Shown here one piece after another: positions 1-7,350 of a stretch of DNA of 12,576 nucleotides (position 1 is the first letter of the stretch; the number at the start of each line of letters is the position of its first letter). Below the pieces are notes generated by a model, which did no database searches, was not told the DNA's origin, and worked only from the letters and a program-made list of their open reading frames with translations. The position numbers and the translations under genes were made by a program. The DNA comes from Actinomycetota bacterium (lineage in GTDB: Bacteria > Actinomycetota > Actinomycetes > Actinomycetales > Microbacteriaceae), in the NCBI GenBank assembly GCA_009703545.1, contig WLFX01000012.1:1-12576 (forward strand), read 5' to 3'.

Positions 1-9
1 GGTCGCGCG

Positions 10-15
10 TACACT
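10..15 (+). promoter_or_regulatory. Candidate -10 box of a leaderless promoter for the DUF3039 gene
   Basis: The hexamer TACACT is followed by exactly six bases and then the ATG at 22. This is the spacing expected if transcription starts on the A of the start codon. No Shine-Dalgarno-like purine run lies in the visible upstream bases. The -35 region would lie outside the window, so the promoter cannot be fully judged. Confidence 0.4.
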
Positions 16-21
16 ATTCGC

Positions 22-285
22 ATGACCTCAGAGAGCGATTCCCCCGGCTCAATTGACGTGCTTGACCGTGAACTCGAGGAACTCCTCGAGAACGACGTTA
101 CGGACGACGGCGACCACGACAAGTTCTCGCACTATGTCCAAAAGGACAAGATTGTCGAATCAGCCGTAACAGGAAAGCCCGTTCGCGCGCTGTGTGGCAA
201 GAAATGGTTGCCGAATTCGAACCCTGATCGATTTCCGATTTGCCCGACCTGCAAAGAGATCTACGAGCGATTGCGAGACGAGTAG
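22..285 (+). CDS. DUF3039 domain-containing protein
   Basis: This 87-residue protein matches the small actinobacterial DUF3039 family as I recall it. The first ~30 residues are very acidic and probably disordered. The core then runs from about residue 31 to 84 and contains FSHY, the CGKKWLP segment and a C-P-T-C knuckle. His37, Cys58, Cys74 and Cys77 could form a single zinc site; this is inferred from their pattern, and no function is established for the family. The ATG at 22 is the only start in range and has a -10-like box six bases upstream rather than a ribosome binding site. The gene ends five bases before the nicotinate phosphoribosyltransferase start, so the two are probably cotranscribed. 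Family assignment is fairly secure; molecular role is unknown. Confidence 0.85.
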   Translation: MTSESDSPGSIDVLDRELEELLENDVTDDGDHDKFSHYVQKDKIVESAVTGKPVRALCGKKWLPNSNPDRFPICPTCKEIYERLRDE

Positions 286-290
286 CCGTT

Positions 291-1589
291 ATGGCGGAAT
301 CGACCGCGCTGTTCACCGACCGATACGAACTGACCATGATCGACGCCGCGATGCGCGAGGGTCGCGCGGAACGTCGGTGTGTGTTCGAAGTTTTTTCGCG
401 TCGACTTCACGCTGGCCGCAGATATGGGGTGTTCGCGGGAGTTGGTCGCCTGATCGATGCGATTGAGTCGTTCCGATTCGACGACGACATCGTGAGTTGG
501 CTCTCGTCCGAAAAAGTGGTGTCGGCCGAGACACTCGATTATCTGTCGGCCTATCGTTTCTCGGGCGACATCCGCGGGTATCGAGAGGGTGAATTGTTTT
601 TCCCCGGCTCGCCTGTGCTCGAAGTCGAGGGGACGTTCGCCGAAGCAGTGATTCTCGAAACCCTCGTCTTGTCCATCCTGAATTACGACAGCGCGGTCGC
701 TACGGCTGCCTCGAGAATGGCGACGGCGGCCGACGGCAAACCGGTGATCGAAATGGGTTCACGCCGCACGTCGGAGGGGAGTGGTGTCGCGGCCGCTCGC
801 GCAGCATTTATCGCCGGTTTCGCCGCAACCTCGAACCTCGAAGCGGGTCGAACCTGGGGAATCCCGACCCGCGGAACATCGGCGCACTCCTTCACGCTGT
901 TGCACGACTCGGAGGAGGAGGCGTTTCGCGCCCAAGTCGAGGCCTTCGGGACCGACACCACGCTGCTCATCGACACCTTCGACATTCCGAGCGCCGTTGA
1001 CACGGCGATTCGAGTGGCCGGTCCGTCCCTTGGTGCAGTACGCATTGACTCCGGCGACTTGCCGTCGTTGGTCCGCAGTGTTCGTGCGCAACTTGACGCA
1101 CTCGGCGCAACGGCGACCAAAATCGTCGTCACCAACGATTTGAACGAGAACACTATCGCGTCACTTCGAAGTGCCCCGGTCGATGTGTTCGGAGTCGGAA
1201 CTGCGGTTGTCACCGGCTCGGGGGCACCAGCGGCAGGAATGGTCTACAAACTGGTTGAGCATCAGGATGCAGCGGGTAATTGGGTTGCCGTCTCGAAGCG
1301 TTCGCCGGAAAAACATAACCCCGCCGGCCGAAAGGTCGCGCATCGCCGACTCGTCGACGGGATTGCGACCGAGGAGTTGGTCGATCTGGGGTCGAATAAT
1401 TCGACCACCGATTCGGGTCGTCCCCTCATTCATGACGTCATCACGAACGGCGTCATGCGTGACGAGTACCGCGGTGCCGAGGGTGTCACCCGCGCGCGCG
1501 ATCACCACGCCATCGCGCTTGCGGAACTCCCGGCTGCGGGTCGCCGTTTGTCACCCGGAGACCCCGCCATCCCAACGGTCTTTCGATGA
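291..1589 (+). CDS. pncB: Nicotinate phosphoribosyltransferase
   Basis: The enzyme makes nicotinate mononucleotide from nicotinate and PRPP with ATP hydrolysis, the entry step of Preiss-Handler NAD salvage in the cytoplasm. At 432 residues it has family length. Visible motifs are the N-terminal TDRYELTM (residues 9-16), EMGSRR (154-159) in the phosphate-binding region, GTSAHSF with His199 at the position of the histidine phosphorylated during catalysis, VRIDSGDL (Asp253), and the glycine-rich stretch DVFGVGTAVVTG. The reading frame is open back to 240, but that would run inside the DUF3039 gene. The ATG at 291, five bases after that gene's stop, gives the normal N-terminus. Its ribosome binding site is weak, so translational coupling to the upstream gene is likely. 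murI starts 18 bases downstream. Confidence 0.95.
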   Translation: MAESTALFTDRYELTMIDAAMREGRAERRCVFEVFSRRLHAGRRYGVFAGVGRLIDAIESFRFDDDIVSWLSSEKVVSAETLDYLSAYRFSGDIRGYREGELFFPGSPVLEVEGTFAEAVILETLVLSILNYDSAVATAASRMATAADGKPVIEMGSRRTSEGSGVAAARAAFIAGFAATSNLEAGRTWGIPTRGTSAHSFTLLHDSEEEAFRAQVEAFGTDTTLLIDTFDIPSAVDTAIRVAGPSLGAVRIDSGDLPSLVRSVRAQLDALGATATKIVVTNDLNENTIASLRSAPVDVFGVGTAVVTGSGAPAAGMVYKLVEHQDAAGNWVAVSKRSPEKHNPAGRKVAHRRLVDGIATEELVDLGSNNSTTDSGRPLIHDVITNGVMRDEYRGAEGVTRARDHHAIALAELPAAGRRLSPGDPAIPTVFR

Positions 1590-1595
1590 CATTAG

Positions 1596-1601
1596 TAGGC
1601 T
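1596..1601 (+). promoter_or_regulatory. Candidate -10 box for a leaderless internal promoter of murI
   Basis: TAGGCT, an actinobacterial-style TANNNT box, lies in the 18-base gap between pncB and murI. It is separated by exactly six bases from the murI ATG. No clear -35 hexamer is visible and there is only a poor A-rich ribosome binding site. This suggests murI can be transcribed separately as a leaderless message as well as by read-through; the evidence is spacing only. Confidence 0.35.
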
Positions 1602-1607
1602 AAAAAG

Positions 1608-2468
1608 ATGAATCGGGATGCAAGCATCGGAATCGTCGACAGTGGTGTCGGTGGCTTGACGGTTGCGCGTGCAGTCATCGACCAATTGCCGAACGAATCG
1701 ATCCGGTACATCGGCGATACCGCACACGGCCCTTACGGACCACTCCCCATCGCCGAAGTTCGCGAACACGCGCTCACGCTTCTCGACGAACTCGCCGACC
1801 ACGGAGTCAAGTTACTTGTCATCGCCTGTAACACCGCGTCCGCCGCGATGTTTCGCGACGCCAAAGAGCGGTACACCGATCGACTCGGAATCCCTGTGAT
1901 CGAAGTTATACAGCCCGCTGTTCGAACAGCGGTAGCGCGCACCCGATCAAAACGTATCGGGGTTATTGGAACCGAGGGAACCATCAAATCGGGTGCGTAT
2001 CAGGATTCGTTTGTCGCGGATCCCGGGATTGAAGTTACCGCTGTCGCATGCCCGCGGTTTGTCGAGTTTGTCGAGGCGGGGGTGACTAGCGGCGAGGAAC
2101 TGTTCGCTGTCGCCAATGCCTATCTCGCACCCTTGAAGGACGCCAAGGTGGACACGCTCGTCCTCGGATGCACACACTATCCGCTCATTTCTGCTGCCAT
2201 TCAATACGTCATGGGGCCCGATGTATCCCTCGTGTCGAGTGACGACGCGACGGCCTACGAGGTGTACCAAACTCTGGTCACTCACGATCTGCTTCGAACC
2301 TCAACAACTCCGGCTGTTCACTCGTTCGAGACGACGGGTGGCGACCGCGAGCGATTCCATGAGTTGGCACACCGATTCCTCGGGCTCGAGATCGACCGTG
2401 TCGATGATTTCCCGACCGGCGCTATCCGACTTCCCTCACAAATTGAACTGGAGAACACTGACTCATGA
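1608..2468 (+). CDS. murI: Glutamate racemase
   Basis: MurI interconverts L- and D-glutamate and so supplies the D-glutamate of the peptidoglycan stem peptide. The 286-residue cytoplasmic protein has the expected two-half architecture. Asp11 lies in IVDSGVGG, the first catalytic cysteine Cys74 in ACNTAS, and the second catalytic cysteine Cys188 followed by His190 in LGCTHYPLI. The DTAHGPYG segment near residue 37 is also typical. All key residues are present, so the enzyme should be active. The ATG at 1608 has little Shine-Dalgarno signal. The stop codon overlaps the rph start in an ATGA arrangement, so the downstream gene is translationally coupled. Confidence 0.97.
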   Translation: MNRDASIGIVDSGVGGLTVARAVIDQLPNESIRYIGDTAHGPYGPLPIAEVREHALTLLDELADHGVKLLVIACNTASAAMFRDAKERYTDRLGIPVIEVIQPAVRTAVARTRSKRIGVIGTEGTIKSGAYQDSFVADPGIEVTAVACPRFVEFVEAGVTSGEELFAVANAYLAPLKDAKVDTLVLGCTHYPLISAAIQYVMGPDVSLVSSDDATAYEVYQTLVTHDLLRTSTTPAVHSFETTGGDRERFHELAHRFLGLEIDRVDDFPTGAIRLPSQIELENTDS

Positions 2469-3199
2469 CTCGCATCGATGGCCGCACCAACGACGAACTT
2501 CGGCCCGTGACTATCGAACGTGGCTGGTCCGTGCAGGCCGAAGGGAGTGCGCTCATTTCGTTCGGGAACACCAAAGTGCTGTGCACGGCATCGTTCACGA
2601 ACGGTGTTCCACGCTGGATGGCGGGTAAAGGTAAGGGTTGGGTCACCGCGGAATATGCGATGCTGCCCCGCTCCACCAACGACCGCAACGACCGCGAAAG
2701 CGTCAAGGGCCGAATCGGCGGGCGCACGCACGAAATATCGCGCCTGATCGGCCGCAGCCTCCGCGCTGTTGTCGATATGAAGGCACTCGGCGAGAACACC
2801 ATTGTCATCGACTGTGACGTGTTGCAGGCGGACGGGGGAACGCGCACCGCAGCTGTCACCGGCGCGTATATCGCCCTGCACGACGCGATTGAATGGGGTC
2901 GCGCAAAGGGCTTCATCGGCAAAAACGCCACCGCGTTGATTGACTCAGTCGCGGCAATCAGCGTCGGAATAATCGACGGAACACCAATGCTTGATTTGCA
3001 GTACACCGAGGACGTCCGCGCGGAAACCGATATGAACGTCGTGGCGACGGGCCGAGGGTTGTTCGTCGAGGTGCAAGGAACGGCGGAAGGTGCGCCGTTT
3101 GATAAGGCCGAATTGGACGCACTCCTCACGTTGGCGACAAACGGAACTGCGCGTCTGACCGAAATCCAGGCGGCCACGTTGGCGGTGTCGACCTCGTGA
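2465..3199 (+). CDS. rph: Ribonuclease PH
   Basis: RNase PH is a phosphorolytic 3'-5' exoribonuclease that trims the 3' ends of tRNA precursors and other RNAs. It normally acts as a hexameric ring. The 244-residue protein carries the family motifs in order: the N-terminal [12 protein letters not shown] segment, [16 protein letters not shown], the arginine-rich [32 protein letters not shown] with phosphate-binding Arg127, and [14 protein letters not shown] with the catalytic/metal aspartates Asp183 and Asp189. The ATG at 2465 overlaps the murI stop by four bases. The C-terminal end overlaps the GTG of rdgB (GTGA). Nothing is missing. Confidence 0.97.
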   Translation: MTRIDGRTNDELRPVTIERGWSVQAEGSALISFGNTKVLCTASFTNGVPRWMAGKGKGWVTAEYAMLPRSTNDRNDRESVKGRIGGRTHEISRLIGRSLRAVVDMKALGENTIVIDCDVLQADGGTRTAAVTGAYIALHDAIEWGRAKGFIGKNATALIDSVAAISVGIIDGTPMLDLQYTEDVRAETDMNVVATGRGLFVEVQGTAEGAPFDKAELDALLTLATNGTARLTEIQAATLAVSTS

Positions 3200-3795
3200 A
3201 GACTGTCGTTGTTGCTACCCACAACTCGCACAAACTCGCTGAAATTGCTCTGACGATGAAAGCGCTGCTCGGCCCGGGGATTGAACTCGTGCAGACCGAT
3301 GGCAAAGCACCGGTTGAGGACGGCGCAACCTTCGAGGAGAACGCATTGCTAAAGGCCCGCGCAGCGTTCCAACATTCTGGCCAACCCTCGCTGGCAGACG
3401 ATTCGGGAATATGTGTTGACGCTCTTGACGGCGCTCCGGGGATTCATTCCTCCAGGTATTCCGAGGAGGGGTCCGACTCCGCAAACCTCGCACTTCTGCT
3501 CGAGAATATGAAGGGCGTGACGAACCGAGCCGCCACCTTCGTCTGTGCGGTCGCGTTTGTTTCGAAGAACGGTGAGCGCGTTGTTCGCGCAGAATGGCCC
3601 GGAGTGATCCGGGCAGCGGCAAAGGGAAAGGGTGGATTCGGGTACGACCCGATCTTCTCTCCGAATGGAATGTCGGGGACGGCTGCCGAAATGACAGATC
3701 TGGAAAAGGCTGCGTTCAGCCATCGGGGTCGGGCATTAGGACTCATCGCTCCCACGATTAATCGTTACTTCCAGACGGCGAATTGGGGGGACTAG
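3196..3795 (+). CDS. rdgB: RdgB/HAM1-family XTP/dITP diphosphatase
   Basis: This enzyme hydrolyses non-canonical purine nucleoside triphosphates such as dITP and XTP to monophosphates plus pyrophosphate, keeping deaminated purines out of DNA and RNA. The 199-residue protein shows the N-terminal substrate-binding motif THNSHKLAE (residues 8-16), the metal-binding and catalytic ADDSG (Asp68, Asp69) followed by [15 protein letters not shown], the GFGYDPIF loop, and a C-terminal SHRGRAL. The start is a GTG at 3196 overlapping the rph stop, which keeps the beta-strand [10 protein letters not shown] intact. rph and rdgB are adjacent in many bacteria. The Nramp gene begins one base after the stop. 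Confidence 0.96.
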   Translation: MKTVVVATHNSHKLAEIALTMKALLGPGIELVQTDGKAPVEDGATFEENALLKARAAFQHSGQPSLADDSGICVDALDGAPGIHSSRYSEEGSDSANLALLLENMKGVTNRAATFVCAVAFVSKNGERVVRAEWPGVIRAAAKGKGGFGYDPIFSPNGMSGTAAEMTDLEKAAFSHRGRALGLIAPTINRYFQTANWGD

Positions 3796-3796
3796 T

Positions 3797-5008
3797 GTGT
3801 CGAACCGCGCCGCGATTGTGTCCCTGCTTGGCCCTGCTTTCGTCGCCGGCGTGGCATATCTAGATCCTGGAAACGTTGCGGCAAACATTACCGCCGGCGC
3901 CCAATTGGGCTTTCTTCTGGTCTGGGTCGTCGTGGCGGGAAACCTCATCGCGTGGCTCGTGCAGTACCTTTCGGCGAGTCTAGGGATTGTGACGGGGAGG
4001 AGCCTTCCCGAAGTGTTGGGAAGTCGAATTACGTCGCGCGGCTGGCGGCTCAGCTACTGGGCGCAAGGTGAATTGATTGCCATGGCAACAGACGTTGCCG
4101 AAGTCATCGGTGGCGCTATCGCGCTCAACCTTTTGTGGGGGATTCCCCTCTGGGTGGGCGGGCTCATCGTTGGGGTGGTGTCGGTCGCATTCCTCGGTGT
4201 CCACGGTCGTTGGGGCGCAAAACCGTTCGAGCGGCTCATCGTGGTCTTTTTATTGGTCATTGCGGTCGGATTCGGGTCCATTCTGTGGGGCCAACCGGTA
4301 GATCCAACGTCGTTTGCGTCGGGGTTGGTTCCTCGACTCGAGGGTTCAGATTCGCTGATCCTGGCAGCGGCGATTCTTGGAGCGACGGTTATGCCGCACG
4401 CAATCTACGCGCACTCTGGGTTCTCCCGTGACCGAATTAGCCAATCGGCAACTGTTCCGATTCCTCGGCTTCGGGTTGCAACTCGAATCGATGTCACTCT
4501 CGCGCTACTTCTTGCGGGGGCCGTCAACCTTGCTCTTCTCGTGATTGGCGCAGTGGTTCTCAACGGGCAATCGGGAACCGACACGCTCGATGGCGCTTTT
4601 GTTGCCATCGGTGCAGTGTCGGGGTCTCTCATGGCGACGTTTTTTGCGGTGGCTTTGCTCGCGTCGTCGTTGGCATCGACTGCGGTCGGCGCATACGCGG
4701 GTGCGGAAATAATGCACGGTCTCATCCGCCGAACAATTCCGCCAATCTTTCGACGAAGTATCACGGTCATTCCCGCGATCGCAATTCTGTTCATTGGCGT
4801 CGAGCCCACAACGGCGCTGATTTATTCCCAAGTGATCCTGAGTTGGGGAATCCCGTTTGCGCTGATTCCACTCATCATCGTGACGGGTGACAAGAAGGTC
4901 ATGGGCGAATTCCGATCGAACGGAGTCGTTCGAGGTCTCGCTGGTGTGTCGACGGCCGTGGTCATCGTCATCAACAGCGGGCTGATTGCCCTCACTCTCG
5001 GCGTGTGA
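3797..5008 (+). CDS. mntH: Nramp-family divalent metal (Mn2+/Fe2+) importer, MntH-like
   Basis: This 403-residue protein is built of about 11 hydrophobic helices. Two hallmark Nramp sites are present: DPGN in helix 1 (Asp23 and Asn26, with AANI following) and the unwound helix 6 segment TVMPHAIYAHSG with Met199 of the M-P-H motif. These residues coordinate the metal in characterised Nramp transporters, so proton-coupled Mn2+ or Fe2+ uptake across the cytoplasmic membrane is expected. The GTG at 3797 follows the rdgB stop by one base, and a run of six G sits just upstream inside rdgB as a possible ribosome binding site. It is the last gene of the housekeeping block. No MntR-type operator was recognised, and being embedded in this operon suggests constitutive expression. 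It is convergent with the DedA gene, one base between the two stops. Confidence 0.9.
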   Translation: MSNRAAIVSLLGPAFVAGVAYLDPGNVAANITAGAQLGFLLVWVVVAGNLIAWLVQYLSASLGIVTGRSLPEVLGSRITSRGWRLSYWAQGELIAMATDVAEVIGGAIALNLLWGIPLWVGGLIVGVVSVAFLGVHGRWGAKPFERLIVVFLLVIAVGFGSILWGQPVDPTSFASGLVPRLEGSDSLILAAAILGATVMPHAIYAHSGFSRDRISQSATVPIPRLRVATRIDVTLALLLAGAVNLALLVIGAVVLNGQSGTDTLDGAFVAIGAVSGSLMATFFAVALLASSLASTAVGAYAGAEIMHGLIRRTIPPIFRRSITVIPAIAILFIGVEPTTALIYSQVILSWGIPFALIPLIIVTGDKKVMGEFRSNGVVRGLAGVSTAVVIVINSGLIALTLGV

Positions 5009-5009
5009 G

Positions 5010-5660
5010 TTAGGACTTTTCCTCGTCGCCAATCTCGCGCCGTTCTCGCCACCAGTGGATGCCGATAGAGAGAACACTCACCCCCACGACGCCGAGGAGC
5101 ACGAGGTCGATGTAGTGAACGACGAGTTCGGCGACACCGGGAATGTGCGCGACGCCCCACCCTGCAACGGGGAGGAGCCCCGCCCACAGAAACGAGCCAA
5201 GAGCGTTGTAGAGCGTGAAGGTGAGTCGATTCATTTTTCCAATTCCCGCAGCCACGGGAAGCAAGGTGCGCACAATCGGAACGTACTGTCCGAGAGTGAG
5301 TGACAGCGGACCCCACCGCGCGAAGAAGTGCTCGGTTCGCTCCACGCTTTTGTGAGACAAAAGTCCGCCTTCTTGACGGGTGAACACCGCGGGACCGCCA
5401 ACCCTACCGATTTGGTAGCCCAATTGGTTTCCGAGTATTGAGGCGACGAAAATGATGGCGGAAACAAGCCAGATTGGTTGTGGAATCGTCCCCGTGAAAG
5501 TGAGGACTCCCGTGATGATCAACAGGGTGTCGCCGGGAAGCATGAACCCGACAAGGAGGCCCGTCTCGGTGAATACAATTGCGGCGACAATCAGGAGACC
5601 CCAATTCCCAGCGCTTTCGATGAGTGCTGCTGGGTCAAACAGGCCTGCTGCGTTAATCAC
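5010..5660 (-). CDS. DedA-family (VTT/SNARE-associated) membrane protein
   Basis: DedA proteins are multi-pass inner-membrane proteins linked to membrane homeostasis, with lipid-carrier flipping shown for some members. The 216-residue protein has the membrane-reentrant motif E32-TGLLVGFMLPGD-44, a GNQLGYQIG segment (77-85), and the C-terminal block with YVPIVRT (Arg131), AAG and YNALGSFLWAG. The frame is open upstream into the tRNA gene, but the GTG at 5660 with GAAAGGA (5666-5672, on the complement) a few bases before it is the convincing start. An oddity: the position six residues before Arg131, an essential arginine in characterised DedA proteins (YqjA Arg130), is Gln125. Function and substrate are not known from sequence. 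The tRNA-Leu gene lies 17 bases upstream. Confidence 0.9.
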   Translation of the reverse strand: MINAAGLFDPAALIESAGNWGLLIVAAIVFTETGLLVGFMLPGDTLLIITGVLTFTGTIPQPIWLVSAIIFVASILGNQLGYQIGRVGGPAVFTRQEGGLLSHKSVERTEHFFARWGPLSLTLGQYVPIVRTLLPVAAGIGKMNRLTFTLYNALGSFLWAGLLPVAGWGVAHIPGVAELVVHYIDLVLLGVVGVSVLSIGIHWWRERREIGDEEKS

Positions 5661-5677
5661 TCGATTCCTTTCAATTG

Positions 5678-5757
5678 TGCGGGTGGAGGGACTCGAACCC
5701 ACACGCCGAAGCACAGGATCCTAAATCCTGCGTGTCTACCAATTTCACCACACCCGC
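5678..5757 (-). tRNA. tRNA-Leu, anticodon UAG
   Basis: Reading the complement, a perfect 7-bp acceptor stem (GCGGGTG / CACCCGC) encloses a three-pair D stem with a TTGGTAGA-type D loop. The anticodon stem CAGGA/TCCTG has loop TTTAGGA (anticodon TAG). A long class-II variable arm is capped by a TTCG tetraloop, and the T loop is TTCGAGT. The discriminator is A (5678), as leucine tRNAs require. CCA is not encoded. One oddity is a U-U mismatch as the second pair of the T stem (GTGGG / CCCTC). Confidence 0.95.
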
Positions 5758-5767
5758 GTAGTTCACC

Positions 5768-5773
5768 ATTCTA
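5768..5773 (-). promoter_or_regulatory. Candidate -10 box of the tRNA-Leu / dedA promoter
   Basis: On the complement, TAGAAT ends ten bases before the first base of the tRNA. This would place the transcription start about four bases upstream of the mature 5' end. It matches the TATAAT consensus at five of six positions. A good -35 hexamer was not found at 16-18 bases, so the call rests on the -10 box and position. Confidence 0.4.
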
Positions 5774-5848
5774 ACGGAGGTAATTTTTGTGGCGTAGAGT
5801 GGCACTGTTCTTCGCCTAGAAATTTAGAAACACGAGTAATTCGGTCGG

Positions 5849-5866
5849 TTGGGCCTCGATGCCCGA
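5849..5866 (+). other. Small hairpin in the 5' leader of the succinate-semialdehyde dehydrogenase gene
   Basis: TTGGGC and GCCCGA pair over six positions (one G-U) around a six-base loop. The hairpin ends six bases before the AAAGGA ribosome binding site at 5873-5878. It could be a structural or stability element; nothing identifies it as a known riboswitch. The rest of the gap from 5758 to 5887 contains only A/T-rich leader sequence and no recognisable gene. Confidence 0.25.
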
Positions 5867-5887
5867 TCGGTGAAAGGAAAAAATAGC

Positions 5888-7348
5888 GTGCGCTCTGAAA
5901 AAGACATCCTCGCCTCCGTCCCCACGAAATTGTTCATCGGGGGTGATTGGGTCGACGCCGAGGGCGGCAAGACCTTGACTGTCTCTGATCCTGCGACCGG
6001 TGAGCACCTCGCCACGATCGCTAACGCGTCGGAAGCCGACGCAAAGAAGGCGATGGATGCGGCGTCCGCTGTTCAGGAATCCTGGGGTAACACGGCTCCG
6101 CGTGTGCGGGGCGAGATTCTTCGAAAGGCGTGGGAACTCCTCATCGAACGCCGAGACGATTTTGCGCTTCTCATGACGATGGAAATGGGAAAGCCGTTCG
6201 CCGAGGCTCAGGGTGAAGTCACGTACGGTGGCGAATTCCTGCGCTGGTTCTCGGAAGAAGCCGTCCGCATCAACGGACGATACGGTTCGAATCCCGAGGG
6301 CACTGGCACGATGATTGTCTCGAAGCGCCCGGTCGGTCCGTCGTTCCTCATCACACCGTGGAACTTTCCCATTGCGATGGCGACCCGAAAGGTCGCTCCG
6401 GCGATTGCGGCCGGGTGCACCGCGATCATCAAGCCAGCCGAGCTCACTCCGCTTACGACGCTTGCGTTTGCCGCTCTTCTCGAAGAGGCCGGTGTGCCGA
6501 AGGGTGTTGTCAACGTCATCACCACGAGCCGTTCACGCGACGTGTCGCCCATCATCATTCAGGACCCGCGCCTGCGTAAAATCTCGTTCACGGGTTCGAC
6601 CCAGGTCGGTAAAGTTCTCATGAAACAGGCGGCCGACAATGTTTTGCGCACGTCTATGGAACTGGGGGGGAACGCGCCCTTTATCGTGTTCGATGACGCC
6701 AACCTCGACAAGGCAGTGGATGGCGTCATGATCGCTAAGTTCCGCAACATTGGTCAGGCGTGCACTGCGGCTAACCGAGTCTTCGTGCAGAAGGGTGTCG
6801 CCGCAGAGTTCTCGGCGAAAGTCGCCGAACGCGTCGCCGCGATGAAGATTGGTCGCGGGACTGAAGAGGGCGTCACGATCGGACCCCTCATTGACGAGAA
6901 CGCGGTTGTCTCAAGCCAGGCGTTCGTTGATGATGCGGTTGCGCGTGGCGCAACGGTCCTCACCGGCGGCCAGCGGGCGGAGGGGCCCGGAACGTTCTTC
7001 CAGCCGACGGTCATCTCGAATGTTCACGCTGACACCCGATTCATGAGCGAAGAAATCTTCGGGCCAATTCTGGGTGTCATCGAATTTGATACGGAGGACG
7101 AGGTCATTCGCATGGCGAACGACACGGAGTACGGACTCATCTCGTATGCATTCACAAACGACCTTCACCGTGGACATCGCCTCATTGAAAAGCTCGAGAC
7201 GGGAATGATGGGGCTCAACACGGGACTTGTCTCGAACGCCGCCGGTCCGTTCGGTGGAGTCAAGCAGTCGGGGGTCGGCCGCGAAGGGTCTGCCGAAGGT
7301 ATTGAGGAATATCTCACGACGAAGTACACCTTCCTCCCTCACGCGTAA
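5888..7348 (+). CDS. gabD: Succinate-semialdehyde dehydrogenase
   Basis: This aldehyde dehydrogenase oxidises succinate semialdehyde to succinate, the last step of GABA breakdown into the TCA cycle. Its 486 residues fit the family. PWNFP starts the cofactor-binding half, IIKPAELTP carries Lys182 and Glu185, FTGSTQVG is the Rossmann glycine motif, MELGGNAP has the general base Glu258, and GQACTAANR contains the nucleophile Cys292. EEIFGPI and the C-terminal GVKQSGVGREGS block resemble E. coli GabD. Glu185 is at the position that usually favours NAD+, whereas E. coli GabD has serine there. The second cysteine of the CxC redox pair of some SSADHs is absent (C-T-A). The frame is open from 5849, but GTG 5888 with AAAGGA upstream is the supported start. 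It appears monocistronic. A related aldehyde as substrate cannot be excluded. Confidence 0.88.
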   Translation: MRSEKDILASVPTKLFIGGDWVDAEGGKTLTVSDPATGEHLATIANASEADAKKAMDAASAVQESWGNTAPRVRGEILRKAWELLIERRDDFALLMTMEMGKPFAEAQGEVTYGGEFLRWFSEEAVRINGRYGSNPEGTGTMIVSKRPVGPSFLITPWNFPIAMATRKVAPAIAAGCTAIIKPAELTPLTTLAFAALLEEAGVPKGVVNVITTSRSRDVSPIIIQDPRLRKISFTGSTQVGKVLMKQAADNVLRTSMELGGNAPFIVFDDANLDKAVDGVMIAKFRNIGQACTAANRVFVQKGVAAEFSAKVAERVAAMKIGRGTEEGVTIGPLIDENAVVSSQAFVDDAVARGATVLTGGQRAEGPGTFFQPTVISNVHADTRFMSEEIFGPILGVIEFDTEDEVIRMANDTEYGLISYAFTNDLHRGHRLIEKLETGMMGLNTGLVSNAAGPFGGVKQSGVGREGSAEGIEEYLTTKYTFLPHA

Positions 7349-7350
7349 CT

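Noticed and set aside
240..290. Upstream ATG for nicotinate phosphoribosyltransferase
   Set aside because: It would overlap the conserved zinc-knuckle end of the DUF3039 gene and add residues not found in the family; ATG 291 follows that stop directly.
2422..3231. 269-codon open frame on the minus strand opposite rph
   Set aside because: The plus strand encodes a complete ribonuclease PH with all catalytic residues; the antisense frame has no recognisable domain.
4991..5009. CTCAC / GTGAG hairpin at the end of mntH as a terminator
   Set aside because: It has only five pairs with a nine-base loop inside coding sequence and no U-tract; too weak to call.
5787..5822. Promoter for gabD from TTGTGG and TAGAAA
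   Set aside because: The spacing of 24 bases is too long for a sigma-70-type promoter and no other convincing pair was found in the leader.
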